Virus record (IMG/VR): IMGVR_UViG_3300020450_000072
Coordinates: 1 to 28,823 of that record
From: a virus
Reading direction: 5' to 3' (one strand)
DNA: 28,823 nt
Shown: positions 6,165-14,400 of the stretch, in pieces
How the letters are laid out: every line of letters starts with the position of its first letter
Numbering within the stretch: position 1 is the first letter of the stretch
The notes under the pieces: generated by a model
Seen by the model: only the letters and a program-made list of their open reading frames with translations
The model's database searches: none
Told to the model about the DNA's origin: nothing
Made by a program: the position numbers and the translations under genes

Positions 6165-8396
6165 TTAAACTCTACCTGCTACTTCCTCGAAGCTAACACC
6201 AGTACGTGTAGCAACAAAGGTTAGGGTAATGTAGTTAATGGACTTCGCAGGCTTCAGGAAGATGTCTGCTCGGAATTCATTGTTATCAACAACATCAGGA
6301 GTGTTATTTGTGGTATCACAAACAACGAGGAATCCAAATAATCCTCTCTTTGCCTGAATGTCACGAAGATAAGGTTCCACAATATTGCGGAAGTTTGCTC
6401 TTGTTAACTCATCGTTGAGTTCAAAGAGTTGAGCCTGTGCTGCTCTTTCAAGTGCTTGCTCAATTGTAAGGAATAAACGACGAACGTTAATTCTATCAAA
6501 TGCTGATGCATATCCAAGAGCAGTTTTATCACCGAATAGAAGTGTTCCGATACCAGGTGTGGTTACGAAAGAGTTGATTCTATTTGGATATAGTTTATCT
6601 CTCTGTGCTTTAGATGGGTTATATGCAAGTTTAACTGCATTATTAATAACACCTCTTGCTTGTCCTGCAGGAGAGAACCAAGGATAAGCAACTATGTTTG
6701 TGCGAGTCATTAGACCAGCAACGTCTCCATTACAAGGAATGTAACGGAATGCATTATTAAATCTATCATACATGTACTTGTATCCACTATCAAATACACC
6801 ATAAGATGATGAGGAAAGTGGACTGAAGAAGTTAATCACATTAGTGGTTTGAGTATCAGTATTAGTGATGTTTACCACGTTTGCTTTATGTGGACTGATT
6901 GTTGCCATACAGTCTGCTCTTTCTCCAGCAAGTGAAAGGAGTTGATTTGCCTTTGCTTGTGAATCAGATTCTGTCTCACAACCTGGACCCATGATTAGGT
7001 AGTCAACTTCAATTTCATCCTTATTGCTAAACAATCTATAGGATGTCATTAGGTCGGCTAATGTAGCCTTCATACCACCCTTAGTTTCTCCAGCAGGAAT
7101 TGAACCATAGTCTTGTCCACCAGATAATTCATATGCTATATTACCCAATACTGAGTAAGTAACACCCTGTGCATCTAAACCCCATAAACCATCTCCAGTT
7201 GTAATCGCAGTACATGCAGTAGAGAATCCAGAAGCAGTTGGTGTAGTTCCCCAGTTAGTATCTTTTGCATTAGATGGGTTAATACCTGCGTAGATATTTT
7301 CAGAATAAAGTGCGATATAGTCTTTGTAGTATACCTTTTGTGGAGGATTAACTGCAGAAACTGTATCTTTTGCCTTAGAAAGGTTTAGATGTTTCTCAAT
7401 AATATTTCCTTTGATTCCAGTTACTCTACCTTCATCATCAACAACTACAACGTGTATACCATCATTCTTACCCTTCCTCTCAGCAACAAAGTTACTAGTG
7501 GTTGGTCTAGGTGCTATGGTCTTCCAGAAAGTTGTTGAGTTCTTAAGGTTTAAGGTTTGCTCATCATACCAGTCTTTAACAGATGCTGGAGTATATGCAC
7601 CAGCAGCAGCAGCAGAGTGTCCTGTAGTAACTCCTGAATTGTTGAGGAATCTAATAGAAGATGATGTTGTATATGCAGTTATGCTATTTCCTTCCGCATA
7701 ATCAATTGGGAAGTAAGATGTAATACCACCAATTGCTGATATTCTATCAGTAATCTTAACATCAATTGTTGAATTAGAGTTGGTTGAGTCTGTACTTACA
7801 CCAGTAATAATTCCTTTGAGGAATCCAGTAAACGTACCTGTGGTTCCAATTCCTGGAATGACTGCACCATCTATATTGGCAGTAACAGCAAATCCAACAG
7901 TAGCACCAGCAAGTGCTAAGTTATTAGTGCTAATACCAATTCTTTGATCTGCAAAGTCATCTATAGTACAAACTTTAAGTGTGTTAGACCAAGTTCCTGG
8001 ATTCTTTGCTGCATAGTTAAATGTTGCATCACTTTGATGATTGTTTAGATAATCATCATAGTTGTAAATCTGAAGAACAGAAGTAGAAGCAACACCAACA
8101 CCTGCGTTTGCGTTGTTAAGATTACTACCTGCAGTTCTAACTACCTTAAGAACACCACCATATGAAAGGAAGGATGATGCACTCATCCAATACTCATATT
8201 GGGCATCTGTTCCAATTGGTTTACCAAAAGTATTAACTAAATCTTCTTCTGTTGTAATATCAATAGGTTCATCAACAGGTCCAATTTCAAACGGTCCAGC
8301 AATTGCACCGATATTATCTAATACATTCTCTGCTCTTCCTATGGTTAAATCAACCTCCCTTACCAGTACTCCAGGAGATAATTGAGGAGTGGCCAT
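6165..8396 (-). CDS. 18: Contractile tail sheath protein gp18
   Basis: This is the sheath subunit that contracts to drive the tube through the cell envelope. It has 743 residues against 659 in T4. The N terminus MATPQLSPGVLVREVDLT and the following TEEDLVNTFGKPIGTD are diagnostic of myovirus sheath proteins. The C-terminal third carries the conserved core: YPWFSPAGQARGVINNAVKL, GIGTLLFGDKTALG, AFDRINVRRLFLTIEQALER, the insertion-prone domain before it, and the final VATRTGVSFEEVAGRV. The extra length is in the central surface-exposed domains (Ser/Thr/Gly-rich, about residues 180-300). Start chosen at ATG 8396 with GGAG at 8403-8406. The start region is one arm of a long inverted repeat that may block translation from upstream RNA. 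Confidence 0.97.
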   Translation of the reverse strand: MATPQLSPGVLVREVDLTIGRAENVLDNIGAIAGPFEIGPVDEPIDITTEEDLVNTFGKPIGTDAQYEYWMSASSFLSYGGVLKVVRTAGSNLNNANAGVGVASTSVLQIYNYDDYLNNHQSDATFNYAAKNPGTWSNTLKVCTIDDFADQRIGISTNNLALAGATVGFAVTANIDGAVIPGIGTTGTFTGFLKGIITGVSTDSTNSNSTIDVKITDRISAIGGITSYFPIDYAEGNSITAYTTSSSIRFLNNSGVTTGHSAAAAGAYTPASVKDWYDEQTLNLKNSTTFWKTIAPRPTTSNFVAERKGKNDGIHVVVVDDEGRVTGIKGNIIEKHLNLSKAKDTVSAVNPPQKVYYKDYIALYSENIYAGINPSNAKDTNWGTTPTASGFSTACTAITTGDGLWGLDAQGVTYSVLGNIAYELSGGQDYGSIPAGETKGGMKATLADLMTSYRLFSNKDEIEVDYLIMGPGCETESDSQAKANQLLSLAGERADCMATISPHKANVVNITNTDTQTTNVINFFSPLSSSSYGVFDSGYKYMYDRFNNAFRYIPCNGDVAGLMTRTNIVAYPWFSPAGQARGVINNAVKLAYNPSKAQRDKLYPNRINSFVTTPGIGTLLFGDKTALGYASAFDRINVRRLFLTIEQALERAAQAQLFELNDELTRANFRNIVEPYLRDIQAKRGLFGFLVVCDTTNNTPDVVDNNEFRADIFLKPAKSINYITLTFVATRTGVSFEEVAGRV

Positions 8397-8467
8397 GTTT
8401 TTCTCCGATGTCTCAGTTTTATCTGAAAATATTTATTGTTTATGACTTTTTCATCGGGGAAACATGG
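8393..8467 (-). promoter_or_regulatory. Inverted repeat covering the gp18 start, with the late promoter in its loop
   Basis: In the minus-strand RNA, CCATGTTTCCCCGATG (8467-8452) can pair with CATCGGAGAAAAACATGG (8410-8393), giving 15 pairs with one C-A mismatch and a two-base bulge. The second arm contains the gp18 Shine-Dalgarno (CGGAG) and ATG. The 41-base loop contains AATAAATA at 8430-8437. RNA starting at that box would lack the first arm and leave the gp18 start open; RNA reading through from gp17 would fold and close it. Folding was judged by eye. Confidence 0.6.
8430..8437 (-). promoter_or_regulatory. T4-type late promoter box (AATAAATA) for gp18
   Basis: AATAAATA on the minus strand, 34 bases upstream of the gp18 ATG, in the loop of the inverted repeat at 8393-8467. 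It is in a real intergenic gap, not inside a gene. Confidence 0.6.
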
Positions 8468-8475
8468 AGTGAACA

Positions 8476-8703
8476 CTACCAGTCTGGATATGACCAATCA
8501 CTAAATGGTTTCTTTTTTCTTCTATCTACAATTCTTCTTATGGTACAAATCTTACATTCATAAGAATAAGATGATGGAACTGCTCCTCTACTTTTTCTAG
8601 TTCTGTAAAAACCATCTACAAGATTTTTTATCTCTCCACAAGTTCTACATTTTCTATCTACAAGCAACAGATGTCCTAATTTAAGTTGCTTGTCAAATTC
8701 CAT
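8476..8703 (-). CDS. Small zinc-ribbon-like protein coupled to gp17
   Basis: A basic protein of 75 residues with two CxxC pairs (CRTCGEIKN and YECKICTIRR) about 28 residues apart, a pattern expected to hold one zinc ion. The spacing and the FYRTRKSR sequence between the pairs resemble the zinc-binding front part of phage HNH/endonuclease VII-type proteins, but no HNH catalytic residues follow, so nuclease activity is not supported. The C terminus is Lys/Arg-rich, then ends SDWSYPDW. I start it at the ATG at 8703, which overlaps the gp17 TAA stop by one base (TAATG); a GTG five codons further upstream (8718) is the longer alternative. Placed between large terminase and sheath, it may act with DNA or packaging; the function is unknown. 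Confidence 0.82.
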   Translation of the reverse strand: MEFDKQLKLGHLLLVDRKCRTCGEIKNLVDGFYRTRKSRGAVPSSYSYECKICTIRRIVDRRKKKPFSDWSYPDW

Positions 8704-10385
8704 TACCGATAGTCCCACATATAAGATTTGTCTCCGTATTCATCCACATTCCAATTAGTAGATGTATCCATAGACCCATTATCTATAAACCATCTATCAC
8801 CCTCTTTATCAACAAATTGATCTTCATCTGTTCCATCTACAATAAAACCAAATGGAGCCATGTCTTGCTCTAACTGGTTTTTTTGTTCCTCATATAATCT
8901 CTTTCTTACATCCTGATCTGTAAGTTCTTTAAAATAATCTGTTTGAACTAACCAACCAAATATAACCAAGCACATAGCAAGGTCATCATTACATCCCTCT
9001 TCTGCCTCAAATGAATTACTCTTCTGAATAAAAGTTGTTAGTTCGGATATAATTTCATAATCTTTAAATATTAATTTATCTGCTTCAATAAGAGTTTTTA
9101 AATTGAGAGAACCAACCTTCTTAACTGTCTTGGACATCTTAACTCCAAGTTGAGTCTTTTTGCCAGAGAACCCTTGACCTACAACTTGACCTGCTCTACC
9201 TCTCATAGAACACATAAGAAGATTATCATATTCAAGATCAAAGTTTAGAATAGATGCTACCTGATCACCAATATCATTTACCTCACACATAATAAATGCG
9301 TCATTATAATTTTTTGCTACCTCCCATATAACATTAGGAAATAGCATAGGTTTAATTTCATTATTTCTATACTTACCTACAACCTTATGAGGAAACTCTG
9401 TAATATCTACAACAACAAAAGCAGAGTAGTCTTCACTCACTCCTCTTGCTACGTCAACAGTCATTACATAATTATGATCTTTTATAGGTTGTTCGTAGCA
9501 ATCATATCCTGCTTTTCTTATAAGAGGAGCTTCATAAACAAATGCTCTAAGTTTAGATGGTGCGATAAGAGTATCAACAGATCCTAAGAACTCACACTCA
9601 AACTCAATCTTAAACTGTTGTTCAGATGTGTTTGCAATAGTTTGTCTTCTCCATTCAGCATCCCTACCAGGTACTTGAGACCAGTGTACATCAGTTGGTA
9701 CATAATCATTATTACCCTTCTCAGCATCGTGCCAATACCTATAGAAATGATTCATACCATGTGGGGTAGAAACCATTATAACTTTGGTTGTTTTACCAGA
9801 AGTAATAGTAGGATAAACTGAACTAAAGAATGCCTCTGCAATATGGTTTGGAACGAATGCAAACTCATCAAGGAATAGTATATTAAATGACATACCACGA
9901 ACCGCACTAGCAGATGTAGATGCTGCTAATATCTTAGATCCGTTTTCCAACTCCATAGAACCTTTGTTCCAAGATATAATACCTTGTTGCATCCACTTAG
10001 GTAAGTTCTCATAAGCAGTTTGTAATCTACCCAACAAGTCTCTGGCAGTTGCTGCTTTGTTCGCAAGAATACCTACATTAACACTATCATTAAAAACAAT
10101 ATAATGTAAGAGATAAGCTACAGACGTAGTAGACTTACCTGTCTGACGAGGCATCTTACATATATTAAATCTATTCTCATGGAAGTTTGTAATTAACTTC
10201 TCTTGAAAATCATATGGTTTAAATTGAACAAGTCCCTCATCAAGAGAAACAATCTTCATATAATTATTTGCAAAATATACAGGATCTCCTGCACATTTCA
10301 TAAACTCAAGAATCTGTTCTTGAGTAAACTCCTGCTGAACATTTGCTTTTTTTAGATTGGGATTGCCTAAATAAACGTCTTCCAT
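8703..10385 (-). CDS. 17: Terminase large subunit gp17 (packaging ATPase and nuclease)
   Basis: This is the motor that docks on the portal, pumps DNA into the prohead with ATP and cuts the concatemer. It has 560 residues against 610 in T4. The ATPase domain shows Walker A (PRQTGKST, residues 79-86), Walker B with catalytic Glu (ILFLDE, 169-174) and the coupling motif STPHG (206-210). The RNase H-like nuclease domain shows TVDVARGVSEDYSAF with Asp311, the acidic CEVNDIGD segment with Glu368, and GCNDDLA with Asp467/Asp468, which together give the expected metal-binding triad. All key residues are present, so it looks functional. It begins two bases after a 47-codon ORF and has no late box of its own, so it is probably read from the promoter at 10960-10967. 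Confidence 0.97.
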   Translation of the reverse strand: MEDVYLGNPNLKKANVQQEFTQEQILEFMKCAGDPVYFANNYMKIVSLDEGLVQFKPYDFQEKLITNFHENRFNICKMPRQTGKSTTSVAYLLHYIVFNDSVNVGILANKAATARDLLGRLQTAYENLPKWMQQGIISWNKGSMELENGSKILAASTSASAVRGMSFNILFLDEFAFVPNHIAEAFFSSVYPTITSGKTTKVIMVSTPHGMNHFYRYWHDAEKGNNDYVPTDVHWSQVPGRDAEWRRQTIANTSEQQFKIEFECEFLGSVDTLIAPSKLRAFVYEAPLIRKAGYDCYEQPIKDHNYVMTVDVARGVSEDYSAFVVVDITEFPHKVVGKYRNNEIKPMLFPNVIWEVAKNYNDAFIMCEVNDIGDQVASILNFDLEYDNLLMCSMRGRAGQVVGQGFSGKKTQLGVKMSKTVKKVGSLNLKTLIEADKLIFKDYEIISELTTFIQKSNSFEAEEGCNDDLAMCLVIFGWLVQTDYFKELTDQDVRKRLYEEQKNQLEQDMAPFGFIVDGTDEDQFVDKEGDRWFIDNGSMDTSTNWNVDEYGDKSYMWDYR

Positions 10386-10387
10386 AA

Positions 10388-10531
10388 TTACATCATTTCA
10401 TACTTACCAAATTTTTTGTCGTGTTCGATAGTTTTTCTTTGTAGTTCTAATATTTTTTCTAAATTCTCTACTTTCTTTTCTAGTTCTTTAGTTTTTTTCT
10501 CCTCCGATGAGGAGTGGTTCTCCAGGGTCAT
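10388..10531 (-). CDS. 47-residue coiled-coil ORF just upstream of gp17
   Basis: An ATG at 10531 opens a 47-codon frame that overlaps the 3' end of the Asn-Gly repeat gene in another frame and ends at TAA 10388-10390, two bases before the gp17 ATG. The product starts MTLENHSSSEEKKTKELE and is almost entirely a Lys/Glu/Leu helix (ELEKKVENLEKILELQRK) with heptad-spaced Leu, Val and Ile. The heptad pattern covers the ~100 bases that would otherwise be the gap before gp17, and tight packing of genes here supports coding. The start has no good Shine-Dalgarno, so the exact start is uncertain. A small coiled coil next to the terminase could be an oligomerising packaging accessory; this is a guess. 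Confidence 0.6.
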   Translation of the reverse strand: MTLENHSSSEEKKTKELEKKVENLEKILELQRKTIEHDKKFGKYEMM

Positions 10532-10937
10532 AGTCCGAGACTTTGTAGTTCCAGAGTTTAGCATTAGGATACACTTTTCTCACTTGATCCTGTACTTCTC
10601 TGCGTGAAGGGGTTTTAACATGGGGGAAAAACATTTTAAGATTGTAGTCGTTTCCTCTCCATGCCAAATTAACAGATATTATATTTCCTGTCTTAGGTGC
10701 AAGACGGATGGCTTCACTAACTCCACCACCGTTTCCACCGTTGCCATTACCATTTCCATTAGAGCCGTTTCCATTACCATTGCCGTTGGAATGTCCATTT
10801 CCGTTGCCATTACCATTTTTCTTTTTGTAATCATCACGAACTAAAAAACCACCACGAGCGGTGTGATAACCACTTGGGATAGGTTTGCATTTTTTATCCT
10901 GATTACAATAGTATTCACCTGGAGGACACTTTTTCAT
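10488..10937 (-). CDS. Cys-motif protein with Asn-Gly repeat linker
   Basis: A 149-residue protein with three parts. Residues 1-21 carry MKKCPPGEYYCNQDKKCKPI, with cysteines at 4, 11 and 17. Residues about 41-72 are a run of Asn-Gly dipeptides broken by HS, S and extra Gly. The C-terminal part (from about residue 73) reads as a compact domain with SVNLAWRGNDYNLKMFFP and REVQDQVRKVYPNAKLWNYK, ending DYDPGEPLLIGGEKN. There is no signal peptide or membrane segment. The design, two small folded ends joined by a flexible linker, suggests a tether, perhaps a virion or packaging accessory. A perfect late box 23 bases upstream indicates late expression. Function unknown; I know similar Cys-start small proteins only as uncharacterised entries in marine T4-like phages. 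Confidence 0.85.
   Translation of the reverse strand: MKKCPPGEYYCNQDKKCKPIPSGYHTARGGFLVRDDYKKKNGNGNGNGHSNGNGNGNGSNGNGNGNGGNGGGVSEAIRLAPKTGNIISVNLAWRGNDYNLKMFFPHVKTPSRREVQDQVRKVYPNAKLWNYKVSDYDPGEPLLIGGEKN
10725..10817 (-). repeat. Hexanucleotide-type repeat encoding the Asn-Gly run
   Basis: About 93 bases made of AAY GGN units, mostly AAT GGT, AAC GGC, AAT GGA. Codons alternate enough that it is not a perfect tandem repeat, but copy-number change by slippage or recombination is possible and would keep the reading frame in six-base steps. Confidence 0.85.
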
Positions 10938-10959
10938 TAAAAAATAGACTCTGTATGTT

Positions 10960-10967
10960 TATTTATA
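10960..10967 (-). promoter_or_regulatory. T4-type late promoter box (TATAAATA)
   Basis: A perfect TATAAATA on the minus strand overlapping the TAA stop of the 57-residue ORF and 23 bases upstream of the Asn-Gly protein ATG. It is flanked by an imperfect seven-pair inverted repeat (10944-10950 with 10967-10974, one bulged G). It probably also serves the 47-codon ORF and gp17. Confidence 0.65.
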
Positions 10968-11136
10968 GTCCTATAACTGTTAATGGGTCAGTCATAACTG
11001 TTGCAACACCAGCATTAGAGTCAAATTGAACCCTATTACTTTCATAATTTAAAGTGGTCATATTACCCAAACTAGTTCCATCACTAGAAATGCCAACTGC
11101 TCCTGTACTATTAACGTTACTAATAAGTCTAGGCAT
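10963..11136 (-). CDS. 57-residue fibre-like small protein
   Basis: An ATG at 11136 opens 57 codons, starting MPRLISNVNSTGAVGISSDG and ending MTDPLTVIGL. Its start overlaps the end of the preceding 110-residue gene by eight bases, and its TAA stop lies inside a perfect late promoter box, which is where stops sit elsewhere in this window. The sequence pattern (short hydrophobic strands, Gly-Ile-Ser-Ser, Thr-Leu-Asn-Tyr, Asp-Ser-Asn) resembles the repeated strand motifs in the fibre-like parts of the 1200-residue neighbour. It is probably a structural accessory protein. Without it, about 190 bases would be empty in a region with almost no empty DNA. Confidence 0.72.
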   Translation of the reverse strand: MPRLISNVNSTGAVGISSDGTSLGNMTTLNYESNRVQFDSNAGVATVMTDPLTVIGL

Positions 11137-11461
11137 TTGCTGTCTCCAATACCGAAAGAAGAATTTTTAAAGTAGTATTAGCACCTGCTTCTGCTACAAT
11201 AGAATCACTTGTTTCTAATACCAATTTACCATCTAAAGGAATATACGCATCTGCAACAGGAACACTAGCTCCTTTAATTATTTCGTTAGTTGTACTACTT
11301 CTTACATGAGACATCGTAAGTGTAGTTGCTGCTGCAGCATAATTTGTTATATGTGCATATAAAATAATGCCAGTATATCCTGTTGGTGCAGTATATATTG
11401 TTGCGCTACTTGTTGTAAGTGTAGCAGTATGTGTTTTAAATCTGTTGAGTGCGAGTGCCAT
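11129..11461 (-). CDS. Unassigned 110-residue beta-rich structural-type protein
   Basis: The product is rich in Thr, Ala, Ser and Ile with no cysteine, charge clusters or membrane segment. It reads as alternating beta strands (HTATLTTSSATIYTAPTGYT, IILYAHITNYAAAATTLTMS, AYIPLDGKLVLETSDSIVAE, LKILLSVLETANA). This looks like one compact beta-sandwich, similar in feel to small phage head or tail decoration proteins; I cannot name the family. Its ATG follows the stop of the 1200-residue gene after one base, and its own end overlaps the next small ORF, so the three are probably translated from one message. It may be a partner of the long protein. Confidence 0.85.
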   Translation of the reverse strand: MALALNRFKTHTATLTTSSATIYTAPTGYTGIILYAHITNYAAAATTLTMSHVRSSTTNEIIKGASVPVADAYIPLDGKLVLETSDSIVAEAGANTTLKILLSVLETANA

Positions 11462-11462
11462 A

Positions 11463-14400
11463 TTAACTTAATGCTAGGATAAACGGAGTCATTTCTGAGA
11501 ACAAACTCTTACTAAAGGATCTTCCACTAATTGTACCAGTTTCTTGGTCAATTTGTAAATCATCACCTATTCTAAAATTACCTGCTTGGTCTGTACTTGT
11601 ATAAAGAACCTTACCACCATCTTCGGTAATAACTTCATTCTTTTGATCAAGAACACCACCTCTTTTTGGAGTAGCTTCAGTAATAAGATTACCTGCACCA
11701 ACATACTCAAATGTATGAGAACTAGCAATAATTTTACTTTGTTGTTGGAAATATGCAGTAGAACCAACTCCAACTGTATTAAGTAAATTTGTAGCAAGTG
11801 TTAGTGTAGTTATTCCTGATGACACGGCTGTCGAACTATTTATTACATAATAAAGAGGATCCATACTAGCAGTTGCGGTTGCAGTATTGATACCAACATT
11901 AGGTGCTGCTATTGTCACATCAGGAGTTCCAGTATACTGACTTCCACTACTAATAATAGTAACTGATTTAATTGCCTCATCTTCTACTGTAGCAAATGCT
12001 GTTGCAGTCTCTCCATTAGGACCAGAAGGTGCTTCAACAGTTACAGCAGGAGTAGAAGTATATCCAGTTCCTCCAGCACTTACTGCAATAGTTTTAACTT
12101 CTTTATACAGTTGGTCAAAGTAAACCATCTGTCCATCATATGGTCTATCAACATCAATCTTTGCTGTTCCAGCAGATGATCCTGAACCAACATAAGTATG
12201 TGTTAATGTTGAAATACCAACGTTAACCACAAATGAAGTAGTTGATGGGATTGAGTCTACAGTAAAAATATAAGGTCTCTTATGTGGATATATTTTAGAT
12301 CCAAACTCACATGTTAATCCAATTCCAGCAAGAGTAACTCCCATTCCAACTAAGAAATTATGTGCAGCAGTTGTAGTTACTGTAGCAACACCAATTTTAT
12401 TATCATAAACAAAATTATTAATTGTTTTTTCAGGAGCAAAAGTATCAACGTTTACTATAACTTCATCTTGTGAAACGGCAGCTGCAGTTGTGACAAAACC
12501 AGTATATTGAAGATCACTAACACCTTTAGCAACTAAACCTTTAGTACCAAAACTACAGTTGCTATTTGCTATATCTGCTTGACCACCTTTATCAACTCTA
12601 ACTGCTTGATCAGTACAAATAGTGAATAAAGAAACTAATTGAGCAAATCCTCCATTAGTAACAGCAACACCAATACCACCTTGGTTATATTGTGTAAAGG
12701 CATCAACGTTCATAGATCTTAGAAGTCTTGCCCGATCACCATCAACATAAACTCCAGTACCAGTAGTAGTATCACTAGTACAGTTTTGAATATATGGACC
12801 TTTCCATTTTCCACCACCTACATTCTCTGCTATTTCATCAGTTGGGAATGCAACTGCAGCAGCAGGAGCAACATGACCTGTGAAAGTCATATTTGCCAAC
12901 TTAACAGCTTTTCTTACATGGAAAAGATCACTAGTTGTTGTGCTTGGAGTAACCTGTACTGTTCTTTGATCATCTCCCACAATAGAAACAAAAGCGGGAA
13001 CCGAAATAGGATTAGATTCAGTATATTTTCCAGAAAGAACTTTAACTGTAGTCCCTGATGAAGCAGCTCCAACTGCAGCTGAAATTGTTAGAAAAGCATT
13101 ATCAATAGACGTTCCATTATTTGTATCTACCCCATCTTTCGCAACATATAATACGTTTGGTGCTGAGTTGATACCAGTTGCAGATGCATCAAGTGTTACA
13201 TTTTCACCAATTACAATAGTAGAATTGGAGACAGTAACAAGACCAACATTAATTTGATTATTTTCACCATCAATAGTAATAGATGATCTACCAACAGTGA
13301 GGATACCCGTAATCCTTGCATCACCATCAACTAATAATGCGGTAGTACCTACACCTATATGTACGGTTCCTACTCCAGTACCAGAACCAAGAGTTGTTAT
13401 TCCTAATGTCTTAGTATTTCCATCAACATGTAGATCAGATCTAGCAGTAATAATACCAAGAGATTCTATATTTTTTACTTCATTATAAGTGACAGTTCCA
13501 CCAACTGTAATATTTCCATCAAAATATGCTACTGTGTCAGTTGTATTTCCACTCCCAACATACAAGTTATATTCTGATCGTGCAGTAGTTGCAATACCTA
13601 CATTTCTAGTAGTATGAACACCAATAGCATTAGATGACCAAGTTCCACCAACTCCTGTAGCACCAGTAACGGTTTCAAATACAAATTTCTTACCTTCTGG
13701 TTGAGATGTATCCACAGCAAGATACATTCCATCATAAGCATTTAAGTTAGTAGCAATACCAACAATATCATCAAGATATTGGAACTTAGATTCACCACCT
13801 CCACCTATTGCAGATAGTTGTTGTTGAACTCTATTAACAAATACTTTATAATTTTTTTCTAAATCACCTACCGTAGCATAATCTGTTTCATCAAAAGTTT
13901 CTTGTTGTTCTTTTAATTGTTTTTGACTTAATTTTATAGTCTCAACTAGTTTTGATAAATCTGAAATACTACGAGATGTTGTTCTATATTCACTTTCAAA
14001 CTTAGAAGATAATGATGATACATTCTTTTCTATATCATGAATATTATCATCATAATATTTTACTTCAGGAAGATTTGATATTTCTTCTTTTAGTCCTTCA
14101 AAATATGACTTAAGTTCTTTATTAGATTCATAATATTTGGCACTACTTTCATTTATTTTTTTCTCAATATTTTGTCTTGCTTCATTCAGTTTACTTAATA
14201 CACTCTTCTTCAGTAATCTGTCATCATTTTTAAACTGATTGTGATGATCCCATATTCTCATGGAACAATCTTTCAATTCTTCAGTTATTTTATCCTTTAC
14301 CTCTTGTAAATTATCCTTTACTTCATCAATTTTAACTCTACTCTCAAAATCTTTTATATCAAAGGATTCTGATAAAGCATCAATATCATAATTTATCTTT

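Noticed and set aside
8451-8465. Four-codon upstream frame (ATG TTT CCC CGA TGA) before gp18
   Set aside because: Its ATG falls in the first hairpin arm and there is no Shine-Dalgarno; it is more simply explained as complementarity to the gp18 start.
8476-8703. HNH homing endonuclease between gp17 and gp18
   Set aside because: Only the zinc-ribbon-like cysteines are present; there is no HNH core and the protein is too short.
8703-10385. Intein or intron in gp17, as seen in some phage terminases
   Set aside because: The frame is continuous at normal family length and all motifs are in their usual order and spacing.
10725-10817. Asn-Gly coding repeats as a CRISPR or satellite array
   Set aside because: There are no spacers; it is a simple in-frame coding repeat.
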